From assembly GCF_014805685.1 (NCBI RefSeq), contig NC_060893.1:19226525-19290524 (forward strand): a stretch of 64,000 nt of DNA, in the 5' to 3' direction. How positions within the stretch are numbered: position 1 is the stretch's first letter; each line of letters begins with the position of its first letter. Below the pieces are notes generated by a model that searched no databases, was not told the origin of the DNA, and saw nothing but the letters and a program-made list of their open reading frames with translations. This document shows, piece by piece, positions 38,361 through 62,343 of the stretch. A program made the position numbers and the translations under genes. This DNA is from Silurus meridionalis. Its lineage: Eukaryota; Chordata; Actinopteri; Siluriformes; Siluridae.

Positions 38361-38618
38361 GCGTAAATCAGGGATCAGGTTTTTATTATGGTGGATGCAG
38401 CGTGGGTCAGGGTGAAAATCCTCACCCCATATAGCCTCTCGCCACCTTGGCTAATATTACAGTGGTGATGTAAGTGCAGAAATTGACCTGTCTGAGTCTA
38501 TACAAACCCTCTTGCACACAAGTTCCACACAGACCTCAAGCAACATCTCGCCCCAGCATTTCCTTAAACCCTACACTCATACACAGGTAAGCTGAGGCTA
38601 TTATCACATATTGAAAAG

Positions 38619-38673
<55 letters not shown>

Positions 38674-38988
38674 ATAATGTGCACTATGTGAGAGGAATAT
38701 AGTAAAAATAGCAATAAGCTCATTTGAACAGGAATTTAAAGGTTCAGACTGTTCAAATGTTATCATTAATTAAGTGATAACATTTATTAAAAATAATGCA
38801 GAACAAATTACTGAGTATGGTAGAGTGATTTACAAGTATGACTCAATGAAAATGAAAATGATCTGCAGAGAAAAAATGAGGCAAAATTTGTGCAGCCAGT
38901 GAAAGAGCTTTGAAAAGGGTGCATGCATTATCAAGTGGCATAGAAATGCAGAGTGGATGTGGTTTTGTATGTATACAGAGTGGAGAGG

Positions 38989-41900
38989 ATGCAGACTGCA
39001 AACCATGACCTGAACAAACAGTGGCAGCAGCAGGCCCGGGCATTGAGTAGAGAAGTTCGAGGAGGTAAGACAAATAGACACCTAAAGAAAAAGCCCTAAA
39101 GAAATGAACAGCAACCTAAAATAGCACAGATTTTTTTGCAACAGTTTAATAAAGTGTTGCACTAATTGCTGTGTTCTCTTTGATTGACGGAGGCAGACAA
39201 GATCAAACGCATGCTATAAGGTCACGTGAGCTACTTCCACTGCCATGACACCCTGTAAACGGAGATGGATCCTCCGTGCAACCAGCACTGTCAAGGAAAC
39301 ACTCCACACATTTGCTTGTTTGTTTTGACTTATTTTCCAGTGACCTCAGCTTTCAGCCATGCTTGGCACTAAACAGCCTCTCGAGCTCAGCTAAATCTGA
39401 TCCACAGCCCCAAATGAGTTCTTGAGAAGCTGCAAACATTAAAAACGTCACTGTGAAGTCATTTTCTCCTGGCAGTTTTTTCATCCCTTAGTCTATTTAT
39501 AGGCCAGTGTCTGTGCAACAGAGTGATATTTAATGGTTGTATGAATGATATTCAAGATCAGTGTCAAGTCTGGGTTAACTGTTCTTTTTACACACACGTC
39601 TTCAAAACTGTGTTTAAAATAGCACAGTGGCACAAAAAAAAAATCACAATTATAGTCAAGCAACAAAAATGTCTAACAATCATAGTGGGGATATTTCTCA
39701 ATGTGTGTTTTGTATGTATTTTAGAGGGCCTGAATCTAGGGAAAAAGGTCAGCACTCCAAAGGATGTAATGATTGAAGAGCTCAACCTGGCATCTAACAG
39801 AGGCTCCCGGATGTTTCAAGAGAGGCAAAAAAGAGTGGACAAATTCACAGTAGAGAACACAGCAGATGCACCTGCCTTTATATATGTAAGACATAAACTT
39901 AGCTACACTCTCTTCTTAATTAAAGACTTTGTATCAGTGTATCAGCACACTGACCGGGTTTTTGGTAGATCAGTGGTTAAGGTTATGGACTACTGATTGG
40001 AAGGTCTGGGTTCAAACCTCAGTGTCCCAAGCTGCTTCTCTTGGGCAATTGAGCAAGAACTATAAGAGTCTGTGGCACTGAATCATGGCTGACCCTTTGT
40101 TTCTCTTTGCTGGTATATGCAAAGAAAGTATTTCACTGTGCTTTAATGTACATATGACAAGTAAAATTTGGATTGGTATCTGTGTTGGGTTCAATGGTAG
40201 TTCATTCCTGGATCATCAGAGAACATTTTAGCTTTAAATATTTTACCAAACAAAGGTCGAATTGCTATAAATTATGCACAGTTTACTCACAAATAAAATA
40301 TAAATGCCTATTTATGACTTAGATGCATAGGGCTTTTCCATTCGCTCATCATCAAATCCGAACTCAGTCCTTTTGATATCATGTCCAGCCATGAGGGTTA
40401 GAAATGAAAGAGAATACAATACAATTAAAGAGGCTTAGGAGAATATGCTTAAAAACAAATCTATTTACAGTGGATTTGATGCAGTGGCTCTAAGTGAATA
40501 GGAAGTCATTTGGGATTAGAGAGTTAATCAGGATGGCTGTTCAAATGTGTTGCAGATGCAAATTCCTGACATTCCTGATAATGTACAGAGCAAACGTGGT
40601 AATGATCAGAAAATTAATGTACACTATATATGTGCCTCAAGTCAAGTCAAGTCAAGTTTATTTGTATAGCGCTTTTCACAACATACATTGTCTCAAAGCA
40701 GCTTTACAGAAATCAACAGTCAAATGCCTGTCAAATACCTCATTGTAAAATTTGCCAAGTAAAATGTAACATTTTGAGGACCCTTTATGCGTTTTATTTA
40801 TTTATTATACAGTAACATACTGCATTAAAAAAAATACTTGTTCGGTACTCGTTAGTTTTAGCACTCGTCACAACTTCCGGGACAAATTACCTACGAGTAC
40901 AGAGGTATTACTGTATTCATAACTTATGCATCTGAAATGCAAGCTGTGGCCGACATGACCCTTATAGTGATGAACAAGTGAACCTAAGTATCATCAACAT
41001 AACAAAGGAAAGGCTAGTAACAGATTTACACCATAATTGAATCATATAATTTGGGAGATTTTTTCTAGAATCTTTCTGATTAAACCTGATCGGATGAATG
41101 CAACCATTGGCTAAGACTGAAGAAGGTGGTTAGGAGAATCTAAAGGCTTGCTGTGTGAAAAGCTTGATATCCAGGCGTATGTGAATTGCAGGGTTTCCAT
41201 AAGTCAGTATATCTTTTAAAAATGATTATGTCAGAAGACCGATTGTTTAGAGGTTTGTTTTGGAATTTTTATTTTTGACAATTGTCAGCATATTTGGTGG
41301 TTATGATGGCAGTTTCTGCAAATAATAATAAGTTATTAAAATGCCAAGTTTCAACAAAGGTATTATTAATGTCTCAGTGGGATCTTTTGACAGAATGACT
41401 TGTTTTCTTGATTGTTACCCAAGCCTACTTAAATAAGGAATCTGAGATTAATGTTGTAATTATGATATTAATTCCCAGAAAAGTGTCTGTGGGATTAGCA
41501 GCAGAGAGCTGCAGTAGCTCAAATTGGGCCCCTTGCAAAAGAACAAATTAGACCCCTTGCAAATTAAACTCATTTTCCAGAGACCTGCTAGAACTCACAC
41601 AACATTTTACTTAAACACTTCATTAATTTGAAAATGTAATAACCTGCCTTAATCAACTACCATAGGACTTGCTTTAATAACATACTGTAGCTAGTAATTA
41701 TTATTATTTTTTTTTTTAATAACCTCTTAATGGCTGTTGTTCTCTTAGGATGGCCTGGATCAGAGGCAGTCCCCGAGCCAGGTCCATTTAGCATCACAAG
41801 CTCAAGGAGGAAAGGAGAACCTGGCATACCCCGTAGCCGGTAAACATAGACTGGTTACCAGTCTGATGGAAACTGTCTCCAAGAAAGGCAGCCCCAGTGT

Positions 41901-44038
41901 ACTTGCTCCAGGTAGAGCAGTGGATCAGTATTAAAGACATACTTTACCAACAAAGGATGACTGCTAAGAAAACTGTAGGGTGTAGGAAATCATATTTTGC
42001 ATAACTGCTTTCTGTTAGCCTTCTCTCATTAGCAGCCATGTTAGCAGTTTTGGGTGAAGCATTGCTTTAATGTTTTTTGTCCCTGGGGAATTCTATAAGA
42101 GATTTGAAGCACAGCAGTTTATGAAGGTTCCTTCAGTTTTGCTGCTACAGATAACTGTTTATAAAACAATTCTGAATAAATTGGTAGATTATTTATAATG
42201 TAGGTTTTGCAAATCCAGTGCACTTGAATAAGTCATACTGTATAGACACATACCTTCGGTTGTTTTACAGTCAGATGACTTTTACTTAACACATATGCTT
42301 GCATTCCTTCTTTGTGAGATCTTTGGCTCACATTATAAGATAATTATAAGCTAATTACTGTTTCTTCTATAGTCCTTAAATAAACTCCATCTCTCCTTTC
42401 ACTGTGGTGAACCTTATGCGGTCCTGGGAAGAGGGATAGGAAGTGAGGGGCACAGAATGTCTTACACTGAATGTGTGAGCTAAGCCATGATGCATTACAT
42501 GAAAAGTTAGATTGAAATTCTATTGAAACACTGAAACACAGTGCTGTGCCAATCTACAACTGGAATGGGTCATATTATTGTTACTCTGAAGTACCACTGA
42601 ATGTTCATGAAAACAGTTTGGCTATAATAATTTTTTTAAACGACTGATGATTGTTGTCTGTACTTCTTTGATACCACCAGGCTACTCTGGCCCTTTGAAA
42701 GAAATTCCTCGTGAAAAATTCAACATTACAGTAATTCCCAGATCTTACTGTTCACCATGGAGAGAGGCATTGTGGGGCAACGAAGAGTTACTGTCCTCCA
42801 TGAACCCGCAGCTCCCTCAACCAGAGAAACTTCAGCCTGCAAACTACAGATGCTTCAACAGGTATGTGACTAAACTCCCAGATCTTCATTCAACCATAAA
42901 CTAACTGTTTTATAATTATACTAGTACATTTAAAATGCTTCAAGAACAGGTGGACACCCTCTCAGGAGTGTCTTCTAGAAATCATCAAAAACGCCAAAAT
43001 TAAAAATGAGGATTGACTGACTACTACATGCTGAAGGATAAAGCTACTGATGAATACAAGACACACTGGCATCAGTCTCATAGGCAAGCCACCTTTTGTC
43101 ACCCTCCATGTAGGGCTAAAGAATCATTGAGAAGAAGGTCTAAAAATAAAAATTTCATCAAAAGAGGCTGACAGGAGATGCCCAAGGTTTATTCTTCGCA
43201 AAAGCGAAATGTGTGAATTGAAGTGGTGACAGGGGTTGGTTAGGGGTTTCAGCTCAGTGATACCTTGTTCATAGTGAATTTCTGCCCTAAATAGACCCAC
43301 CAGATACCAACGCTATCAGATTGTGATCTCCAGATATCTGTGGAGTTAACATCATTGGTTTTCCGTGATGTCTTTCTGCAATCAGAGTCTCTCAGAATGG
43401 AAATAGACACCAAGGACATGTTAAAAACAGAAGTCATGAACTGTAGGTCTCCCTCTCAGGCCTCTCAGAGCTTTCACATTAGCACAACAGGTGTCTCTGT
43501 TCCAGATCCTAGTGTGGTCAGTGGTGAAAGTAGAAATTCCAGGATGGATCACTTATGTATTATGTGTAGCAAAGGTTCCTAAGCCTGGTCCTGGAGTACC
43601 CCTGCCCCTGCCCATGCCCCTGCCCATGCTCCTAACATGCCCGGTTAAGAAAATAAAGAATCATCAACTCACAGTTGAAATGGGTGTTAGAACAGGGCAT
43701 AATCTGGGACCAGGGTTTAAGAGCTGTGCTCTACGGTGTGTCACACCAGAGTCCAATATAACACTGTTTTCTAAAAGGGTTCTTGCAAAAAAAATCAAAT
43801 AGAAATTTAACCACTAAATAAACATCTAATTTCCATCCATGTTGTTTTTCCTATCAGAGCTGCAGTACCATTTGGGGGTCCAAATGCACAGAGGGTTATT
43901 TCTACTGTCAACTTTGAAGCAATGGAGCCCCAGAATTTGCCTGGATCCACCGTGGAGACGTTGATCAAACGGCCCAACTTTAACAGAGCACCTCGTGGCT
44001 GGGCCGGTGGTTACTTACCTGAGTCAAATGAACTCTAA
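38989..44038 (+). CDS. myoz3: Myozenin (calsarcin/FATZ), complete, best fit myozenin-3 (253 aa)
   Basis: Z-disc scaffold that binds alpha-actinin, filamin, telethonin and calcineurin in striated muscle. Exons are 38989-39064, 39725-39885, 41749-41911, 42681-42861 and 43858-44038; phases agree. The family N-terminal block reads [20 protein letters not shown] then [18 protein letters not shown]. The C-terminal half has [36 protein letters not shown] and NFNRAPRGW. It ends LPESNEL, close to the E-S/T-x-E-L ligand for PDZ-LIM proteins. Length (human MYOZ3 251, MYOZ2 264), RQKRVDKFT and the short C terminus favour MYOZ3. The [10 protein letters not shown] and ELL-P-L-P segments look more like MYOZ2, so the paralogue is less certain than the family. 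Confidence 0.87.
39958..40172 (+). mobile_element. tRNA-derived SINE in a myozenin intron
   Basis: The head has GGTAGATCAGTGGTTAAGGT (box A) and AGGTCTGGGTTCAAACCTC (box B). The body has CAAGCTGCTTCTCTTGGGC and AAAGTATTTCACTGTGC, ending ACATATGACAAGTAAAA. Same family as 18770 and 44260. Confidence 0.85.
40629..40722 (-). repeat. LINE 3' tail, antisense, with (TCAAG)n end
   Basis: It reads TCAAGTCAAGTCAAGTTTAT, TTGTATAGCGCTTTTCACAA and GTCTCAAAGCAGCTTTACAG. This is the inverse of the tail of the L2-type LINE at 25523. Confidence 0.75.
43580..43740. repeat. Dispersed repeat with CCCTGCCC pseudo-tandem core
   Basis: CCTGGTCCTGGAGTACCCCT at the left faces CTGGGACCAGGGTTTAAG at the right as a loose inverted pair. 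Between them CCCTGCCCATGC is repeated. It looks like a small non-autonomous element but I cannot name it. Confidence 0.4.
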
Positions 44039-44259
44039 GCTCATGAGGGATCAAAGCCCTGTCTACAGTTTAGCTATTGCTGAAAGCTTGTTGGACTCAC
44101 TTTTCTGGTGTTTTTTTATCATTAACAAAGCCTGTGGGATTGCTGCAGAAGGCAGAATATCAGATTTCAGTCATACAGTCATGGAACCCTGTTGGTACTA
44201 GAAAAATGTTGCGGCTGAATATTTGTAGTAGGTATTAACTGTGGCATAAAAGCTTAAGA

Positions 44260-44520
44260 TGAATGCACTGTTACATAAGAAAAAAAAATAGAATAGAAAA
44301 TAGAAAATATACTTTATTTGTCACACATACATTACAGCACAGTGAAATTTGTTCTTTCGCATATCCCAGCTTGCTCAGAAGCTAGGGTCAGAGCACAGGG
44401 TCGGCCATGTTACAGCGCACCTGGAGCAAAGGGCCTGGCTCAAGGGCCCAGACTGGCTGCTTAAACCCCCATCTTTCAATCAGTAAGAAGCTTAACCACT
44501 GAGCTACCAATCACCTTAGT
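44260..44520 (-). mobile_element. tRNA-derived SINE, antisense, in the myozenin 3' UTR
   Basis: On the minus strand the head reads GGTAGCTCAGTGGTTAAGCT, then the body with GCTCTGACCCTAGCTTCTGA and ACAAATTTCACTGTGCTG. The tail is TTCTATTCTA-like. It lies between the myozenin stop (44038) and its likely poly(A) signal, so it would be part of the mature 3' UTR. Confidence 0.8.
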
Positions 44521-45041
44521 AGTAATAGTAATTCAAAAAGATGGCAGAATATGATTCTCAGTGAAATGTTGTGTCAGTTTGACCTGAAAAGAGCAATATA
44601 CTTGAATGACTGAAATCTTAATCAATAGCATTATAATCTTCAACAATGTCTAAAATGTATTTTTATAATTAAATCAAATTTTGTAATTGAAATCAGTCTG
44701 CATGTTGATCGATTCTTGTTCCTTTAATGGTTTCCACATTACCCACAAGGTCATCAACTGCCTCACTTAGCGTTCACGTCAACTTTAACTAAAGATGGCA
44801 ATGTAGCAGCCCTTCAGTCTGTCCAGCTCTCTTACCTCCTTTCCTGCTCACTATACTCAAACAGATAAGGTTTTAAAGTTTCAACATTTGCCACCTTGTA
44901 GATCCTGAATTAGCAAAATAGACTCTCTTTTGTAACTCAACACAACCATACAGCCACCTTGTACTTTGGAACTTTGACTTCAATGCAATGGATTTCTTAT
45001 GAATATGACATCAAACTTCATTGTATTATGTTGCATGAGAA

Positions 45042-45047
45042 AATAAA
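45042..45047 (+). terminator. Poly(A) signal AATAAA, likely for the myozenin gene
   Basis: Canonical hexamer in GAGAAAATAAACTTTTGC about 1 kb after the stop, followed by the T/G-rich TTGCTCATTTGTTTTAG. It would give a 3' UTR of about 1.0 kb that includes the antisense SINE. Confidence 0.6.
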
Positions 45048-45387
45048 CTTTTGCTCATTTGTTTTAGATTTATGAAATTAAGAAGTAAGAAATCTTCTAT
45101 TAAACACCATTGTAAATTTGCTAGAAATGTGTTCCTGTGATGTCCATGTAAACATCAAAACATATTTATCAGAGTGGGGAGTTTTATTTTATTGTTTTCA
45201 CAATGTATTGTAATCTTTTGTAAAGTAAGCAAACAGTGGAAATCAGAGAAATTATAACCACTGGCTTAGTCATACCATGTCTTTGACAGCTGATTATTGA
45301 GTGACAGCAAAATCCGAACAAAAAAAACCAAACTTGATTTGACAGCCACTAATCAGCTGGAATAAACATAAATATACTCATAAAAAA

Positions 45388-45400
<13 letters not shown>

Positions 45401-45452
<52 letters not shown>
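45401..45452. repeat. (GT)n-(AT)n microsatellite
   Basis: A short GT run at 45390-45400 followed by about 26 AT units. Confidence 0.95.
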
Positions 45453-45456
<4 letters not shown>

Positions 45457-45574
45457 TATTTTTTTTTTATTTTTTTTTGTAGAATATTTATGTTTAGTCC
45501 AGCTGATCAGTGGCAATAGAATATAGGGATAAAAAATAAAGTAAATAAATAACAAAAGTATAATGTATAAGACC

Positions 45575-45900
45575 TGGAAGTGATGCTACCTGGAAGTGAT
45601 GCTACCCGTCAGAACGCTCTCAATGGTGCAAACGTAAAAGGTTCTTAGCGCCTGAGAGGGTAGTTTAAAGTCCCTTAAGCATCTCAGATGGTACAGACGC
45701 TGCTGGGCCTTCTTCACCAGGGTGATGATGTGGCAGGACCAAGACAGGTACTGTGTAATGTGAACACCTAGGTACCGGAAACTGTCCACTCTCTCCACTG
45801 GGGTCTCATCAATGTTTAGGTTTTGGTATCACCGCTCCTGTTTCGTGCTGAAGTCCACCATCAACTACTTAGTCTTGCTACCGTTCAGGAGAAGATTATA
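45575..45900 (-). mobile_element. Truncated non-LTR retrotransposon (RT C-terminal region)
   Basis: On the minus strand 45798-45586 encodes MERVDSFRYLGVHITQYLSW, then LVKKAQQRLYHLRCLRDF and FYVCTIESVLTGSIT. This is the conserved region after the reverse transcriptase core of many fish LINEs. Both ends are truncated. A 17-base duplication (ACCTGGAAGTGATGCT) lies at its 3' side. Confidence 0.8.
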
Positions 45901-45904
45901 TAAC

Positions 45905-46484
45905 TACACTACACTATAATGCCTACACTGAAACTAATGAACTTTACACAGGATTTAACGAAAGACAGTGTCTGTTACACGGCTTGTATCTAAACAGTAG
46001 CCTACCAAGAAAGTTCACTGTCTTCCTGTTTTCTTTCACAACAATTTCTCTCGAGAGTTTATCTTTTGGCATCGTCGTGTGTTTAAAAATCACCATCGGT
46101 GAAGCTTTTCTCCCAATGCCGAAACACAGGTGAAGTGTGTTTTTTCATGCTCGGTTGTTTTCAACGTGACGAATGATTCACATTTCCTGTAGACCGTCCG
46201 AGTGAGCGGCAGGTCAAACGTCAAAGGAACATCATCCATATTTATGATGTGGTGCGGCCCGATTCAGTGGGAGCGCATCTGATTTAATATAAAGAGTTTC
46301 ATTAGTTCACCTGAACCCGTTCAGCAATTTCATTGGTCTAATGTTATGGGGCTCAGGTTTTTGGCTTGAAGTTTGTGAAACCGAGAAAAACCCAGGAAAA
46401 ATCCATAAATTAGCCGCTTCGTTGTTTAAGCCGCGGGGTTCAAAGCGTGGGAAAAAAGTGTCTTATAGTCTGGAAAATACGGTA
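45905..46484 (-). mobile_element. Non-autonomous DNA transposon copy (GGAAAATACGGTA end)
   Basis: Inverse copy of the element at 49932-50547. Shared blocks include GCATCTGATTTAATATAAAG, GACGAATGATTCA, AAAATCACCATCGGTGAAGC and TACACGGCTTGTATCTAAAC. The right end TCTGGAAAATACGGTA is preserved. The other terminal repeat is lost where the LINE fragment at 45575-45900 begins. Confidence 0.8.
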
Positions 46485-47389
46485 ATAATAATGACCCAGA
46501 TTTGATGTACATGACTTAGCTTTGTATTCATAAGTGCTTAGCTAGAATTCATAAGTGATTATCCTGTAAACACACTCAGCAGGCCATTATTATGTGAATT
46601 ACAGAAATATATAAAGGACTTTGCAATATTAATTTCATTTCATTACTTGTGATTACTAAGGTTGCTTGCGTTTAAACATTCATTATGGAATACGAGCAGG
46701 CAATAGTAGTGTGTACTGGGCTTTCACTATTCAATATCGCCACCTTGTGTAAAGCTGCATGCATTACAGATTTACTCAGGACAGGCTCTATTTAAACATC
46801 ACACAGGTATTAAAACTTTTTAACGTGACTTTTCACTGTATAATAAAATGTTCCCTCCCACACTTGGTCTCTGGTTCAATTCTGTTCCTTTTACCACTAG
46901 AAATATGCCAGAAAGCAGATTAAATATGCTAAAACAAGTGTAACAGTGCTTGGTGATGGACTGATGTTCCACCCTGGGTGTACAGAATTGTCTGAGTTTA
47001 AAAGTGTAATAATGTTATACTGTAAAAACAACTAAGACCCTAATAAGAAAAAAACAAGTTGTTTAATTCACATCCCCATTTCATGTCTAAATAGTGATGT
47101 GTTGTAATCTTAAAAATCTACATTTGATGTTAAATATTTTAAATGTGCAGGTTACTTGACAGAATTCATTATTATTACACACTTGGTTAAGAACAATTTA
47201 AAATTATAGTACAAGCATCATGGATAACAGCATAAAGTTCAATTAAATGAAAAATCTTATGCAAATGACAAACAATTCTGTGCCTCTTACTTTGAGGTAA
47301 CAGTCTGGTTGGGAAAGTCAGGTGTCCCTATAATATAGATTTAAACTAGAAGACCCAAAACTGTTATTAATGACAATGCACAGTGCACA
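46485..47389. other. Intergenic, nothing recognised
   Basis: AT-rich sequence between the tail-to-tail myozenin and acsl1 genes. I see no open frame, RNA gene or repeat I can name. Confidence 0.5.
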
Positions 47390-47722
47390 AAGCATGGTCA
47401 TTGAGATATGATTTACATGATTGGTTTGGAAGAGTTTTATATAAGTGGCCTGTTATAGAGCTCTAAACTTAAACCTACTGAACACTGGAACACTGACTGC
47501 ACCACAGATCTCCTCAACCTACATCAGTACCTGACTTTATTAACACCCTTCTGGCTTAATAAGTACAAATCTCCACAAACACACTCCAAAATCTAGAGGA
47601 ACATTTTTCCAGAAGAGTTGGGATTATTATAACAGCAAATGGTGACTAAACATGGAATGAGATGTTCAAAAGGCAAATATGAATCTTGTGTATCCAGTAT
47701 ATCCTTTATGTGTATCCAGTAT
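47390..47722 (-). repeat. MITE fragment (CACTATA family), inverted
   Basis: It has AACACTGACTGCACCACAGA, CTCCACAAACACACTCCAAA and ATTATTATAACAGCAAATGG, the inverse of the family middle. A closely related inverted copy is at 55080-55385. Confidence 0.7.
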
Positions 47723-47759
47723 ACATATTAAATACTATGTCAATTGATCCACAAAACAA

Positions 47760-49724
47760 ACCCACTTCTTTTTAGCTTTGTTTAATTTAGCTGTCAGTCA
47801 GTGACATTTAACTTCAGATGTTCACATTTTGTTACAACAATATCCATCTTTCACACAACTCATACACATCAATAGCTTGCATTAATATACATGACAAAGC
47901 AATATTCATGTGCATATGAATATTAGGATTTTGTGAAATGTAATCCCACACACGTACATCAAAACATGCAGTGGACACCTTGTTGCTCAAGGCTTTAAAC
48001 TAAACCTTTCATAGTCCAGAAACATGAGAACAAAAAGATTTGCAATGATTTACAGATAAAGCTGTTGAAAAGCATAACTGTACAAGAAAACCAGGTCAGG
48101 ACAAATAAGTTTAGTGCTAAAAACATTCCAATAACTCAAACCAAACCAGGCAAGTTTAAAACTACTGTGAACCCAGAAACATTGTGATTAATTTCTTAAT
48201 CAAGCACATATAAAACTCCAAAAAAATGAAATCAATAAACACTAATATTATTAACACAAAAAAACATAAATAGTCAATATTGAGCTGCGCTCTTGAGATG
48301 GCAACATATTAGGGATGTTTTGCTATGGCCTAGGGAATGCATGCTAAGGATCCTTTTTGAAATCAAGCAGCACAGAACATACAACTGTTCAGCACACAGT
48401 TTCTATAAACATTATATGATCACATGGCTTTGTTGGTAAGGAGTGCAATTATATAGCACAAAGCTTAATGGCTTCATCGCCTTCCTGACAGGCCTGAGAG
48501 ACAGAATGCGACACTATGCAAGTCGAGTATGCAGAGTATGCATCGTCCTTTACAGTCTTTTTCAGCTTGAATTATTGAAATACTCAAGGTGCTTCCAAAC
48601 TAATCCCAACCTAAAACAGCAAAGAATTTCAATTTAAAGTTCACTTAGAAACGTACAAAAATAAGGGCAGTTGTTGCGATCACTCAGTACAATGTGTAGT
48701 AGAATGTTTCATGAATTTGAGTGAAATCAAGACGTCTCTAAATTAGGCTCCATATCCAGAACATTTGTTCTTGCAGAAAAACTACTTTAATTCTGAGTAA
48801 ATTTTGTTATACATTTGATCGATTTATGGATTGGAATTTGACTGCCCTTTGGCTTCCATTCTATAGTAAAGAATAAGATTTTCTGCTATATTCTAAGCTG
48901 CAGTGGGAACTGTTGGAAACTTCTTGTCCGTGATAATCTCATATGCTTCAGGCACAGTAGGTTCAGATTGTGCTTAAAAAAATAAAAAATAATAAAAATA
49001 AAATAAAATACACGTGTATTCCTTTATGTAAATGTCTTCTTTTCACAACAATCAGATCATAAAGTAATAAAAATGTATGTTAAGTCACACAGGCAAAGAC
49101 GAGTGTGTACGTTTTTTCTCAATTTAAATTTATGGACCTCGGGTCAAGGTAATGTGTAGCTACGAAATGGTTCTGTGAGAGCATCTCTCACATTTTACTT
49201 GTGCTACATACAAAAAAAAGGAAGTGACTGATATCGTTTAATCATATTGTTCCATTCGATACGCTTTTGCATCAGTGTTTATCCTGTAATGGTGAGGTTC
49301 TGTTATCTGTCTCAGCTGAGCAGATAGCTTTAAAATCAGGGCCAGTCTTTATCCTGGCACAGTCGACTACTCAAGCAGCATCTTTGGCAAAAAAAAAAAT
49401 GTAAAGCTTTTTTTCCCCCACCCAAAAGCACCATGCTCAGGTCTCTTGGCTAAATTGGCATCAAGTATTAAAAGCTTTCTGTTTTTGGATCTAATGCAGC
49501 ATTCTGAGGGCATCTGAGATTTCAGACCTGAGGTTTAAAGCCCCGAAGGGTTAAAAGTGTGACAATGTGTTCTCTTGATTCTGATGCATATATATGAAAG
49601 CCAGTGGATATATTGTGTGGTAAGGCACAGTTCCATTCGAGAGAACTAGAAGAATAACAATTGGGACAGAAAAACAGTTAGCGTTATGTGTCTGCATTCT
49701 ATCAACTCAGTTCTGGAATCGCCT
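47760..49724 (-). other. Probable acsl1 3' UTR and downstream region
   Basis: This follows the acsl1 stop codon on the minus strand. It is free of obvious transposons for about 2 kb, unlike its flanks, which suits a long 3' UTR. I could not fix a poly(A) site. Confidence 0.4.
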
Positions 49725-62079
<12,355 letters not shown>

Positions 62080-62296
62080 CTGATAATGGATCTGGAAGTG
62101 ATACAGATTCAACATTAAACCCTGGATTGACTCTGTGTAGACGCATGTACATGAAAAGTCGGTGCAAGAGAACGTTTATAATTATGACAATTTAACTCAT
62201 AAGAAATCTATGCAGAATTAAAGATATGTTTTGTCTTCCCACTTCCAAGTTAAATTAAATGCAGGATAAACCTTCCAGTAATGCAGCTCTTCTATT

Positions 62297-62343
<47 letters not shown>

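Noticed and set aside
38135..38415. CVCVCV and HTHTHT reading frames
   Set aside because: Translation of AC/GT microsatellites; similar frames at 58775-59210 and 54000-54240 are artefacts too.
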